A stretch of DNA of 64,000 bases. Source: Turnera subulata (lineage: Eukaryota; Streptophyta; Magnoliopsida; Malpighiales; Passifloraceae). Position numbers and translations under genes: made by a program. The DNA lies in contig JAKUCV010006140.1 in assembly GCA_028386065.3 (NCBI GenBank), positions 274,929 to 338,928 of the forward strand. Direction: 5' to 3'. A model generated the notes under the pieces. It was not told the DNA's origin. It saw nothing but the letters and a program-made list of their open reading frames with translations, and did not search any database. Shown here one piece after another: positions 10,401 to 22,928 of this stretch (within the stretch, counting starts at the first letter, position 1; the number at the start of each line of letters is the position of its first letter).

Positions 10401-12679
10401 CATTCGGAAGAAATTGAAGTTTATCCAAAGAAAACTCGATAGTAACAAGTCACGACTTGGCATATGGCACGCCATATCTCATTGAATGATGCAACCTAAT
10501 CGTCAAACTCCAACAATTAGAGCATATCCATGAGGTCAAAAGTTCAGGTCCTCCCCTCTATGCCATAAAATAGAGGTTCTCAAAAGGAAAAGTGAGTTAG
10601 GTCCTTATCGAGGGAAACAAAAAAAGAAACTTGTGGAAAAGACCCTACATATTGCATACAACTTTGCAAGTACCAAAAAGCGTTAGGCCGTGAAGAGTCA
10701 TAAACCGCAAAAATGGTCATGTAAATACCAAAGCAAAAAACAATAGGTCTCACTCAAATAAAACTAAAGCTCACCCAAGAGAGGGTCCTCTGATGAACTT
10801 GCTCAAGCTAAGAAGATACAATCAGCACCATACAAGCTCCAACAAGGAAGCCCTAAAGCCCACGGAAGGCTTTATAGGCCCTGCAGGCTACAAAATCATG
10901 ACAAAGGCATATGCCTAATACATCAGATCGCGCACCTAGAAAAGTGTGTCAAGAGGCCCATGTAGGTCCTATGCGTATCAGGTGTTGACCAGCAAAAACT
11001 ACAGAAAAAGCCTAGGGTCAAAGGAAAGAGTCTCTTACAAAGAAAGAGGCTACTTGAAATCCCAATAAGGCTAGAAGCTATTCCAAACTTCCACAGAAGC
11101 ATCAGCTGCCGAAGGGTTCTCCTATGAAATCATAAAGATTTCAAAGTCGGACAATTGTCCAAAGAAAAGCGAAAATCAAGCAAACAAGTTTGCAAGATTA
11201 CAATAGAAGTTAACGGATGTCCCTGATGTTCGAGGACGAAAAAGAACTACAGGTCCCCAAGTGTCCACGTGATGAGGAGGAACTGCAGGTCATGAAATAG
11301 ATGAGGTGTAGAGAAACCTCAAGGAGCTCAAATTAATGAAGTTCCAAAATGATTGGGGAACCGGATTCAACAAATATCCAACAGAGAGCCAGAGGTTCCG
11401 AAATTGACAAAATCCAAAGTTAGCATGAGCCAATAAAGAGTAGAGAAACATTGAAATTGGCCATGTCCAGAGAAACCACATTGGATTATGCGCTAAAACA
11501 AAGCTTGAAGAGCCTTTAAGCAAAATAAGCTCCAAGAAGCTATCAAGCACCCAAAAAAGGTACTTAATTCTATAAGGTACCAAGCAAGAGCCACAAGCTT
11601 CCAAGTCCACTTATGAAGGTCAAAGGCACTTAAATTGTAAGAGCTCCTAGTAAAGAAGAGAAGGTTCAGGATTCAAGAACTATCAAGCATAGTTCCAAGA
11701 AATTAAGAAGCATCTTGTACCGAACAATTTGTTAAGGTACTCATATCCATCAGGAATAAAATAATGGCCACATGAGCATAAATTATGAAGTACCAATTGG
11801 AGGCTCCAAGATCTCAACCACACTAAGGTACAAAAAGTAGAGCCTATTGTGCAACATAAGGAGCTGGAGTTGGATACTACAAAGTCATCATAATGACTAT
11901 TCTTTAAGGTACTCTAAATGTAGAAACTCCTCAAGAAACTTCTCAAAAAGTGGGTTAGCCTATCCACGATGTCGGAGGAGCCAAAAAGAAAGATAGGTTC
12001 AAACCTTCCCTCTCGAGGATAGGTCCAAACACTCCATATTCAAGAGTCTTGGGGGCTAGGACCAGGACATCCCATTACAATAAAAACAAAGGATTGGCTG
12101 AAAGCTGCAGAGCTCGCTTCAAGCAATGCAGAGCCCAAAGTAGCTCAGTCAATGAAGTTACATATGCAGAATGACCACAAGCAATCAAATGCTTAAGCAT
12201 GAAATGCCCGATCAGTCAGTAAGACAGGTGCCTGACATAACTGTCACGACTAGGGAAGAAAATGCATCACATGCATTGCAAGGCCCAGGATTCAGCTCAA
12301 TGCTTATTGCGGATGCATGAAGGAGTGAATCAAACCTGTGGGAGGTTTTCAGAAAAAAAAAAACCCTCAAGGCCTACTCATTGAGAGATTTATGAAGTTC
12401 CTCTTTGAAAGAATTCCCATCATCAGAAGTTAGATAAAGATGGGAGATCTCTTGCAGCAAGACCTGCAGAAGCCACTTGATGGCAGGACCTTTGTTGGGC
12501 AGCAAATAATCGGGACTTCCTCATAGCAGAGACAAAGAGTTCACTATAACGAGGACCTTCTTTGTAGTACCCAAGAGGTATACAAAATCCATTCCCGAGG
12601 AAGGCAAATCAAATGCCACAGAATGACTCACAAGATGAGCATGAGTGCTAAGTGCTATTTTGACAAGGAGTACTTGTCC

Positions 12680-13285
12680 AAGATGACAATTAAAGAGCAG
12701 GTCCTGGCTGGCTTTCTCACATAAGGAATTCCTACCTTGGATAATTGAAAAAGATGAACAGGTATTGCAAATGGATGGTTCCTATACCGAATAAAATTGC
12801 AAGCATCATAGCCATAAAGTTGTGGAATGACGTGCCTAAATCCTCAATGAAGTTGGCATGAGTAACCTTAAGCAATCAAGCCAAATATAAGGTCTTGCCC
12901 TTACCAAAATGGGAATGTCCGGTTAGTACTAGTAGAGATCATGAGGAAAACCACTGAGCATTTATTTATTATAAGAGGACATTGCTCCCCCTCCTCACAA
13001 AAAGTTCTTGAGATCCAGAGTATTTCAGGAGAAACAGAAGTCTATAGCAAAAGGCGATAATAAGGTGCTGCAACAAAAAAGTTGGACTTCGATCCATCCA
13101 GATACCTGGTCTTTCTGAGGATAGAGGCAACGAGCCCAAAACAGAGCAAAAGTTGGGAAGGACCATATCAAGCTGAAGAGCAAAAGTACCAAGGTTCTTA
13201 TTTCAAAATCCACCATCCAGGTGCCTACTCTCAAATCAAAGAGGTTCTTCCCATAATAAGCCGAGGCAGTCCAAAATGGCTTTGA
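12680..13285 (+). pseudogene. Remnants of Tat-like pol: RNase H and integrase C-terminus
   Basis: Near 12684-12715 the plus strand reads TIKEQVLAGFL, matching the AIKxQVLADFI block that opens the additional RNase H of Tat elements. Near 12755-12785 QVLQMDGSY and near 12871-12890 SNQAKYKVL match the later DGS and NNxAEYEAL blocks. At 13082-13285 a 67-codon frame contains SWEGPYQAEEQKYQGSY, matching the NWEGPY block at the end of gypsy integrases. The integrase core between them is gone. Stops and frameshifts make this a pseudogene. Assignment rests on remembered family motifs. Confidence 0.6.
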
Positions 13286-13470
13286 AAAGGAGCTACGAGT
13301 AGCCATGAAGATCTCTAAAATGCAGATCTCTTAAACAAAGGAGCCCTAAGGACCTCCCAAAGAAGGATCCTAGAGGTCTCTAGAATTAAGAACCTTATGG
13401 TCCTCTGAAATGGATGTTCCTTCGGACCTTCCCAAAAAAGGGACCTCAGAAGAAATGCTTCCATAATAAG

Positions 13471-16400
13471 TGTAACGCCCCGATTTTTCATAAGTTAATT
13501 TATGGAGTTTCTGGAAATTTTTTTTCCAACTTTACCCTCGAGTGTTTATTGGAAATTTTCGGTCTTTTGGTTTCTCTTCACCTCAGATTATTAAGTGTAA
13601 TTGGTGTTCTTTCCATAAGCAAGTTTCCCACGAGTTTAAGTCGAGGGTTTAAAGTTAGAACATAATTTCGAGTGTAGTTTTACCAAAACTACATCGTTTT
13701 GGCTAAAGAAAAAAAAAACCTTGTGCGCGCGTTGACCGGGCAAAGCGAGTTGACCGCGCCTTAGTCCAAAACGGCGTCGTTTTGAACTGGGGCGGGCTCA
13801 AACCCTAAGTCCCTCTCTTCCCTTTCTTTTCTTTTTTTTTTTCCTTCTATCTTTCTTTTCTTTTCTCCCCGCCGCACGCATCTCTTCCCCTCTCTTTTCT
13901 CTGTTTTCTCTCCAACACCCACAGCCGCCATCTTCACCCCATCTCTTTTTTTGTCTTCCTTTCTTTACTCGTGTTGCCACACATCCAAGCAAGGGAGCCG
14001 CCGTCGTCGTCGCCGCCTTGTTATATCTAGTTCTGGGTTGCTACGCGGAAGTCGAGAGGGAGCACGGTGTGAGGGGCTGAGCATCGCGTCTGGTAAGCCG
14101 TCGTTCATCCTCCTTTGTGTTTTTCTTTTGCTTCTCCGTCCTCCCTTGGCCGATTTGTGTCTAATCGGGCGTTGTTTTTGTCTTGGTGGTGGTTTGTGTG
14201 TGTTGTTGGCTCGGATGGCGCTTGGGCGGGCTGCTGCTGTTTGCTTGATGTTGGTTTGGTGTTGGCTCGGCTGTATGGTGCGTGTGGTGGCCGATCTGTC
14301 GAGTCCAGGCAGTGAAGGAGTGTGGCTTGCCGGTGACTGATCCGACAGTGTCTGTGAGTTCCGGTAGCGAGTTGACTTGGGGCTCGGGTCGTGTTTTGGT
14401 GCTCGGCCGGTAAGGATTCGGGGCAGAGACTTAGGCTCGGGTTTGTGTGTGACAGATTCAGGATCTTTGTTCTCTAATAAGCAATTCAACCCCAACAGCA
14501 TGTTATTTTGATTTTTGATGTTCTTTGGGTGTTGTATTGATGAATTGGGTGTTGATCTGTGCGTTTCCCAGTTGGTTACGAAGTGTTGGTGCCGTATCAG
14601 GGCTGTCGTGGTAATTCCGGTGAGGCTGTGACCGGAATCCGGCGAGTGGGAGTTTTTCGGCGACTCAGGTTTCTGTTCCAGCGTGGCAGGTCGTTCACCG
14701 GCTTAAAGGGTATCTTTTCCGATGGTAATGTGTGATTTAATTCTTTACACGGCATGTACATTTAATATTCTGGATTGGATTATGTACTAAATTGTGTATA
14801 GTAGAAACTGAGAGGGGTGTGTGAGTAGCATGTGGACGGTTGTCCGATACGGGTAGAAACTCTAGGACGGATGACTCGGACTCGGGAAAAACCTTAAAAA
14901 TGGGAGTAAGATAAAATCGGGCCTTGGCCAGTGATAATATGTTTTATGACCCAATAATGACTTTTGGACTTATTACTAAGTGGACTCAGATTCCTAAGGA
15001 CATCTAAAGCTATAGTGGGCTTAATAGCCTGGGCTTTAGGCCCAAGATCGTTGTGAGCTGGTAACGGATTAGTGGTATGGGCTTTAAGCACGGGGTTGAG
15101 GTTTTGGACTTAGTTGGGCTTTGAGCCTGTGAACCTTAGGCCCGTGACTTGGAAAGGTAGTTTTGGTGAGTGGAAGTGGACTAGCTGGGTTGGACTTTAA
15201 CTCACGGTTGCATTTCACAAGCATGCATAATTTATTTGTTGTTGAATATCTTTGTGAGACATGGTGTCTATGTGTATAGGCACGAGACATAATTCAGGAG
15301 CGGCTGGTACTAGTGGTGGACAGACAGAGCGCCATCGTAATCGAAGTGACCCTATAAGACTTATATGCTTGTATGCAAGTACTTGTTGGTATGGTTAGTC
15401 AGTACTACTTGCTAAGTGTAGTGCAAGCTGATGACTGTGTTATGCCTATGTTATGTGCTATGATGACTAGATGATATCTTATGAGCTGATATGTCATGTT
15501 TATGATATGTGTGTTGTCTTGCCAATATCATGTATTTATGTGAGCCTTAAGCTCGGTTAGAGACTATCTTTGGTGGCACACCACCTGTATACACATAATT
15601 TATTTATTGTTGAATATCTTTGTGAGACATGGTGTCTATGTGTATAGGCACGAGACATAATTCAGGAGCGGCTGGTACTAGTGGTGGACAGAACAGAGCG
15701 CCATCGTAATCGAGGTGACCCTATAAGACTTATATGCTTGTATGCAAGTACTTGTTGGTATGGTTAGTCAGTGCTACTTGCTAAGTGTAGTGCAAGCTGA
15801 TGACTATGTTATGCCTATGTTATGTGCTATGATGACTAGATGATATCTTATGAGCTGATATGTCATGTTTATGATATGTGTGCTGTCTTGCCAATATCAT
15901 GTATTTATGTGAGCATTAAGCTCGGTTAGAGACTATCTTTGGTGGCACACCACCTGTATACACATAATGAGTAACACCTCTTACTTAAGGCATAACTGAT
16001 AATATATGATTCAGAATAATATAAGTTCTACTGTGGGGCTGTTGACCGGTAGCACTAAGAGGGAGAAAGGGTACCCCTCAGGTCCTGTTATTATAGTGAA
16101 TTGTATTCACAGAGATGGCGACGAGGGAAATGGTGGGTATGCCCTCGGTTAGTATATTAGTGAGAGTACCCCTCACAGAGTTGGCGCCTTGGGGATTTGT
16201 CGGGTGTACCCCTTGGTTATTTGTTATTAATCATTTCCTTTGGAGAGAGCACCCCTCACAGAGCTGGCGACTTGGGGACTAACGGGTGTGCCCCAAGATT
16301 TTGTATTATAATTTCTTTGAGGAGAGCACCCCACCTAGAGCTGTCGGCCACTTGTTTGTTAGTGATTTGTTTTTGCCAGAACTTACCCATTCCGGTGTTG

Positions 16401-17100
16401 ATATATATATATGATTATATTTGGGCATACACCCTGGGGAGCTGACCAATCGCTACCGCGCCCGACGCACACAGTAGAGGGCCCTTAATAACAATAAGAA
16501 TGTAATAACCAGATAATTCACATAACACTTGTATGTGTGGTATTTGACACATGTTGAACGTGTGTGTATACTTGGGCTCGTGGACTTACTCACCCTACGA
16601 GCTTGTCTTTGTATGCCTGTATATTTGTCTTATATTGTACATTGAGTAGGCGACTCATATAAATCGCCACCGTGGTTTTACAGATCATTAGTAGCTTGTT
16701 GACGGTCGCACTTACCTCGGGTATCAGACTCTTTCATTTCAGCAGGTAGCCGTGTTTCCTTCCTGGTGGCTCCATAGAGTTGACGTTTCATATGTTCTAC
16801 ACTTGTCATTGACTTTATTGTTGTTATTTTTCCGCTGCGTATTTTGTCGGGATACTTTTTTGTTTTCTTAGATTTTGATCAGTTGTTATTCCGGTTGGTT
16901 TAACCGGTGTTACCTTGGCTAGTTAAGCCTGATTTATATTTGACTCTTTATATTCCGATGTTTATTTTGTTTTTGGTTACTCTGAGATATTGAGTTGATG
17001 TTTTTACACAGAGTTTGGCATCCATGGACTTAAGGACATGTTGGTCATTTTATAACTATTTAAGATTTTGTATTATCGTTTTTGGGATGCGGTCGTTTCA
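13471..17100 (+). repeat. 5' LTR of the Tekay-like element, 3.6 kb
   Basis: It runs from TGTAACGCCCCGATTTTTCA to GATGCGGTCGTTTCA. It contains a CT-rich stretch (13800-13960), a GC-rich promoter-like zone (13960-14700) and a 369-bp tandem duplication (15226-15962). From 15963 it is nearly identical to 33403-34534 of the other LTR. Open frames on both strands near 13950-14500 are composition effects. After the LTR comes GCTGGGTAGCGGAGC, a weak initiator-Met-type primer-binding site. Confidence 0.85.
15226..15962 (+). repeat. 368/369-bp tandem duplication within the LTR
   Basis: 15226-15593 and 15594-15962 are near-identical copies starting CATAATTTATTT. One extra A in GACAGAACAGAGCG separates their lengths. 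The 3' LTR has a single copy (about 33026-33402), so the duplication arose after insertion or was lost there. Confidence 0.9.
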
Positions 17101-17238
17101 GCTGGGTAGCGGAGCAGACTTTTGGTCTTTTGGGTTTTCAAACAAGTGTCTGTTGTGATTGTTGTGCATAAGCCTGTTCCAGTTTTGGGTCGATTTTGTA
17201 AACTATTTTTGACAAGTTGCATTCATATAGGAGTCGAC

Positions 17239-17872
17239 ATGGAACACCAGGTTCAGCACAATCCCGAGGGGCACACCCCTAGTCATCTTTCCAACAACAT
17301 GTCGGTGATGCAGATTCCCGTTGGACAAGGGAACGATAACATGGTGTAGGATGATGCAGCAGGAGGACAGGTTCCTGTTGGACAGGGGAACGTGAATGCA
17401 GCAGGGGTTGGTGTTGCGGGAGCTGGGCAACAGAATGCAGTACCATCTGGTATGGACCCGGTGATGCTGCAGCAGTATCAGGCTTTTCTCCAGTGGCAGC
17501 AGTTTCACCAGCATCAGCAGGGGGCACAGCCGGTACCTGCTGCAGATCCTACGGTGGGTAGTTTGGAGAGTGGACACATCAGCAAGTCGGGGATTGGAGA
17601 GTTCTCGGGCGAGGACAAGGTGGAGAAGCTGGCAGAAGTTTGGTTCAGACAGGTGGAGAATGTGATGGAAAAGTTCACATGTCAGCCAGCGTCTCGGGCA
17701 AAGTATGTCGCCCAAATGTTTACTGGTTATGCTCTTGCATGGTGGCAAGAGCTGGTGGCAGGAGCTGATGGCAAATATGCCTAAACCAATGGTGATGCCG
17801 TGGGAAGACTTCAAGAAGAGATTTTATAAGGAGTTCCTTTCTATCAGTTATCGGAAGGAGTTGAAGAGGTAG
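17239..17872 (+). pseudogene. Tekay-like gag, N-terminal part (before the MULE)
   Basis: ATG at 17239 opens a frame that stops at TAG 17347 and continues in the same frame to TAA 17782. A frameshift near 17783 then restores the reading PWEDFKKRFYKEFLSISYRKELK. Landmarks are ISKSGIGEFSGEDKVEKLAEVW and MFTGYALAWWQEL, the retrotransposon gag domain. A second TAG is at 17869, directly before the MULE. Both TAGs fall where Gln (CAG) is expected. The rest of gag resumes at 29016. Confidence 0.85.
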
Positions 17873-18879
17873 TTCCTTGATGAGATAAATCTTTTTTATG
17901 TCCTTTAACTTTTGAAAAATCTCAAACCTTATTCCTGAGCTTTTTTTTTTCAAAGATTCTGTCCCTTAACCTGTTTTCAATCTCAAAATTCTATCCATTT
18001 TACCTTTGGTAGCAGCTAACTCACCTAGAGGTTGACACGTGGCGACATATGGACGATGGGCCTTGGGTGGTTGAAATATTTTAATATCTTCCCTTTTCTT
18101 ATTTATTAGGATTTCTATTTTAAAAAATAATATCAAATTTGAAAAAGGAAAGATAATAAACAACTAAAATCTTGAAAAAAATATTAGAAAAGGAACCTTT
18201 GTCTGATAGTATTAGTTACTAAATCTATAATAATCATAAATTTTTAGAAGCTGATTTATTTGAAATTATTATAATTCTTTTAAAAATTAATTACAATTTA
18301 CGATTGGTAAAAAATATTTCCAACTCATTAATTAGAAATCATTACCAATTTGAGAAAGGAAATTAATTATTTGTTATATTAGAGAAGAAATGGATTTTCA
18401 ACGCCAAAAACATTACAAATTTCAAAAAGGAAATTAGTTATTATTTATAATTTAAAAATAAATGGATTCTTAATTCTGCTAATTAATGCAATATCATTAC
18501 AAATTTTAAAATGGAAATTAATTATTAGTTATAATTAAAAAAATGGATTTTCCACGCCTATTAACTCGAAATAATTTCAAATTTTTTTAAAGCAAATTAG
18601 TTGTTATTAAAAAAAATAAAACTTTAATTCTGATAATTAGTTCGAAATCATTATTAAAATGGAAACTTTGACTCATTATTAATTATCATTATTAACCATT
18701 AATTCGAAATTATTACCATGAGAAATAAAATTAATTATTAGTCCACTTTTTAAAAACACATCAGTTGATTTGAATCAGGTCAATGAATTTGGAACAAATT
18801 CCACTGTCTCTTCTATTATAAAAGAAAAAAGTCCTATATGCTTTCGTTTTTTTTTTAAAAAGAGTAACAGTGTCGTCTT

Positions 18880-19819
18880 CACTACTTTTTATTTCACAAG
18901 AATTTGAGTGATGCAACACCGTCCTTCTCATCGTCGGCGCACAAGCTGACCACCATCTCAAGCTCCCCTTTCCCCACCTCTCTCACCACATCATAGCCAC
19001 CATCATCGCCGCACGTTGGAGCACTGCAACGTGAGCGACGGCAAGCACCGTGCAAGGCGACTTGAGCGCCCCAATACATCGATGTGATTCTGTCCTCTCT
19101 CTCACCCGATCTGAGAAAAGCGCTGCCGTCGTTCGCTGCCAACGCCAAAATCAAACACAATACTATTGTCGACCTTGCTTCCCTGCTATCTCCCTCTATT
19201 TTCTCCGCCCTTTCAAATTCAACAAACCACCGCACGCCTCTGCCAAACAACAAAGCCGACGATGCTCCCGCCCAGGTAAGACAACATGACGTCGAAGTTC
19301 TTTTGTCTTCTGGTTCTTGAAAACCCAAGGCCATAAAAAACACCATCAAAGAGTAAAAAAGTGCAGGAGCAGGAGCAATAGTACACCTTCTTTGTCGATG
19401 TGAACCAAAGCCCTCTTCTCCTTCTTCTTTATTCCTCATAAAATCCAAAATCAAAAAAAAAAAAAGAAGAGAAAATTGTGGAACCATCAACACCAAACCA
19501 GACCCAGTAGTAGTGGGAGAAGGAGAAGAGAAAACTTCGTGTACAAGGATCTGATAGCCAACATGGATCTGATAGCCAACACTCTCCTGACCGATGGTGG
19601 AGAAGAGACCAAGCGTTATTCGGGGTAATGGGTATTAGGACCACTCCTCTTTGTTTGTTTGGGTTTTGATTTTTGGAAATTGTAAAGGAAATATTGTTTG
19701 GGTTTTGATTTTTGGAATGCCAAATTTCGTTGTTCTAATGATCAGCTTCATGTTGATTCTGGGTTGGTTGTTCCTGATATGGTGAATCGATTGTGGAATT
19801 GGTCGTGGGTGGTGATGGT
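18880..19819 (+). other. Genic-looking segment inside the MULE (possible captured gene fragment)
   Basis: This stretch is GC-richer than the AT-rich arms around it. On the plus strand an open frame (no stop from about 19063) encodes SPDLRKALPSFAANAKIKHN and DLASLLSPSIFSALS. It ends at CCCGCCCAG|GTAAGA, a consensus splice donor at 19276, with intron-like T-rich DNA after 19620. A 200-codon minus-strand frame over the same bases (19496-18894) is judged a shadow. I do not recognise the protein. A short direct repeat GGATCTGATAGCCAACA occurs at 19548 and 19565. Bases 28155-28239 beyond the copia element continue the same segment. Confidence 0.4.
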
Positions 19820-19824
19820 GTTTG

Positions 19825-21359
19825 TGTTAGTAATATGCCCAAAAGCCAATCAATGGATGATTGTATGAGTCATGTATATACATTAAGGTTATTCCAATGA
19901 ATATGATTATGAGATAATCGATTGCACATATTTATAACCCTAGAATACTTTGTATTCTTAAAATGTCCCTAGTCGATTATTATTATGGATGGGTTGTAAT
20001 AATAAATCAAGACTAGCGTATGTTGAGAATTATACGAGAGATGAATTCTACATACGGATACAAGTTAGAGAACTTGTGGACTGGACTGACCCACATAAGA
20101 ACCCTACATGGAACGTTATATGATAGTCATTAGTGGTTCTTTTATATGTATTGTCCTTAGACTTGAGATCATCAAGGTTCCCAACATATGAGTCGTATAC
20201 TTTGATATTATTCCTAGTCATCCGTAACTGGGTGGACTTAAGGGTAATCATTGGGTATATGATAAATGTGTAGTGGGTTTTGATTGATCAAGATGGTATT
20301 CGTCCGACCCATATAACGGGTATATTATCAAATGGGCCTCTTGATAGAGTTGAACTGTAAATGCATGGCCATGCTCAGATTATATGATATGGTGATATCA
20401 TTAGGATCCGTTTTACACAGTTAACTCGGGGATCAAGAAACTAAGATTAAACATATACGAGATTGACGTTTTCCATGTCTCGGTTTAATCTTGATAATGG
20501 GACGAAAGGACGATGACATTTTCCGAGGCATATAGAATCAGTACTGATCTTGTCGTTCGGGTAGCAATGATGTGTTGCTAGATGCCGCTCTTTGCTTATA
20601 ATTGTAAAATGAGACTTTACAATTATTGTCGGACGTTACAAGTGCCTACAGGGTCACATACATAGAACCGTTGATTCGAGCAGGTGGTTGAACCGTGGTT
20701 GGACCATGGTTCGACCGGGTGTGGTTGGACCGCAGTTGGACCATGCTTGGACCGTGGTTGGACCAGGGTCGTTTTGGGATGGTTCGGTTCAGTAATTGTC
20801 AGAATTATTAGACCAAATTATTGCTGTGATGTGTGTTTGTACATTAGTGGAGACAAGATTATGTGGAGACATAATCATGTTGGGAATGGGCCATTATGTT
20901 TGCCATTACCCATTGTCCTTTAGCACTAATTGAAGTGGGTAATCTGATTACTCTTCTCCACTATTGCATTCTGGTTTTTGTGAGTCTTGAGAGTGTTTTT
21001 CAGACTAGTAAGAACACACACAAACACTCACCCATACTTTGAGAAAGAAAGTAACACCACATATAGCTCCCGGAAATCCGTAGCTAGCACTATGGTTCGG
21101 GAGTGCTCGGGGGTTGGAGATCGTGAGACGATTCCGGCCGGTGATTGACGGTTCGTGTGGATACTGTAGAGGAGCAGGATATCCTTCCGGCTCTAGCTGA
21201 TTCGGTTCTTCAGTTAGGTGAAAGATCCTAACCGTTTCAGGTATGTTTGTTTTTGTTGTTCGGTTTAGTTGCTTCACTTGGATCCTTCATGTGTTTCCGG
21301 GTTTCTGCTGTGCATTTTTTGCATTTAGATTGTCTATTTTGCATGACCGGAAACTTACA
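19825..21359 (+). repeat. 5' LTR of copia copy 1
   Basis: TGTTAGTAATATGCCC to GAAACTTACA. It contains a run of GGTTGGACC-type short repeats (20680-20780) also found in the sister copy. It matches 26620-28154 over its full length. Confidence 0.95.
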
Positions 21360-21653
21360 GTGGTAGCGGAACCTCTTGTGAAGCTCTAAACCGAATTTAT
21401 GTGCATATGTTGATATGTTCATGCAAATATATATGATGTGTTATATGTGATGTAGCATGATCATTATATGTTGAGTTCATTATATATATGTTGATGTTGG
21501 TTTGTGTCAAAAGTGTTTTGACAACAAGAACTTGATTGGTATGTGATATCAATCAAGGAGTAATTGGCAGTAACTCGAAGGGGTTCGACAAAACAAAAAT
21601 CGATCATCGGTTTTCGGAAGGAACGATGGTCGTTCTAGTGCTGCAGGGCCAGG

Positions 21654-22353
21654 ACATCGATGTCCACATGAGGATTTGCCTTGGCCGAGCCTGTTTTATG
21701 AAAGGTTGGCCTTGGCAGATTCGCATGAACATCGATGTTCAGGATTAAACATCGATGTCCAAGAGCCCTGTGAGATTGATTTGAGATTCCAGAGACCAAA
21801 TAACATCGATGTTCACTTTATAACATCGATGTCCTTGTGTTCCAGAGTCTCAAACATCAATGTTTAAAGGTTAGACATCGATGTTTAAAACTACTGCCAA
21901 GTTTTTGGACCTTCAGAACTTTCCAACATCGATGTCCAAGAGTTGAACATCGATGTTCTTGAGTTCCAGAGGCCAATGAACCTTTGGAACTTTCCAACAT
22001 CTATGTCCAAGAGTTGAACATCGATGTTCTTGAGTTCCAGAGGCCAATGAACCTTTGGAACTTCCCAACATCGATGTCCAAGAGTTGAACATCGATGTTC
22101 TTGAGCTTTGCCAAATACTTTGGACTTCCAGAGCCTCAAGGACATTGATGTTCATGATAGGACATCGATGTCCTTGTGTTCCAGAGGCCAAACGACATCG
22201 ATGTTCATGACAGGACATCGATGTCCTAGAGTACCCGAGGCCAATGGACATCGATGTTCAGCAATGGACATCGATGTCCTTGTGCATTACCAAGGTGTTG
22301 GGGAGAATCAGATTCTCAAAGACATCGATGTTCACTTATGGGCATCGATGTTT
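21654..22353 (+). repeat. Array of the 10-bp palindrome ACATCGATGT in the copia leader
   Basis: By hand count there are 17 perfect copies of ACATCGATGT and 4 one-mismatch copies in 700 bp. The first is at 21654 and the last (GCATCGATGT) at 22342. They tend to come in pairs about 18-22 bp apart, usually one followed by TTC and one by TCC. Three successive pairs (about 21924, 21995 and 22067) are embedded in a 72-bp tandem unit with GAGTTCCAGAGGCCAATGAA between. The spacers otherwise vary. The array sits between the primer-binding site and gag. The sister copy has an equivalent array at 51660. Confidence 0.95.
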
Positions 22354-22928
22354 ACATGTATTTTTTATTTCCAAATTTACAAACATCAATATATGATTCA
22401 TCAAGAACATACATGTAATGTATTGGAATAATATGTTGATGAAAATATTAAGTTCTTCTTTCCATGATAAGCACTCATCATTGCTTAGATCAACACTTGG
22501 TAGGTTTTGCCAAAGCAAGGAGCCAATGTTTATCCTAGCAAGGTGCGACTCGATAATTGTAACATCGGAACTGCTTATTATGGTGTTGAACTTAACTAGG
22601 TCATCTTAATAGGATTAAGGACTTAGAGGCAAGGAGTTGAGCTAAGTCTATAAGATAGACAAGAACAAGTTTTGTTCACTCAACTATCCAAGAGTTACAT
22701 GATATGTAATTGACAAGAGTTGTCTACCTAAATAGCTATGAAGTAAGCGATCAGCCAAAACTGACTTATCTAGTAGTGAAATATGGTTCTTGGCCTACCT
22801 ATATGATTGTCTTGATTTATATAGTAGAAGTATCATTTAATAGAATTCCTTGTTAAATGATTTTGTATACATGACTCTTATTTGTGTGAGTTGGTCATTG
22901 TTGAGTTGATCATTGTTGTAGAGTTACC

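Larger units (their letters stand above)
9096..12679 (+). other. Degenerate internal region of the Tat-like element
   Basis: No frame longer than about 100 codons is seen. The stretch where gag and protease should lie is low-complexity, rich in the words GGTCC, CTCAAG and CCAAGA, with tandem repeats described separately. It is probably decayed gag plus spacer. Confidence 0.5.

Noticed and set aside
13950..14501. Overlapping open frames of 129 and 178 codons on opposite strands
   Set aside because: They lie in the GC-rich part of a gypsy LTR, have no recognisable domain, and are absent from the shortened 3' LTR of the same element.
18894..19496. 200-codon minus-strand frame inside the MULE
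   Set aside because: Its composition is irregular and it overlaps the plus-strand exon-like frame that ends at a splice donor, so the plus-strand reading was preferred.
21654..22353. CRISPR-like array
   Set aside because: The repeats are only 10 bp and palindromic, spacers are irregular, no cas genes exist, and the context is a plant copia leader.
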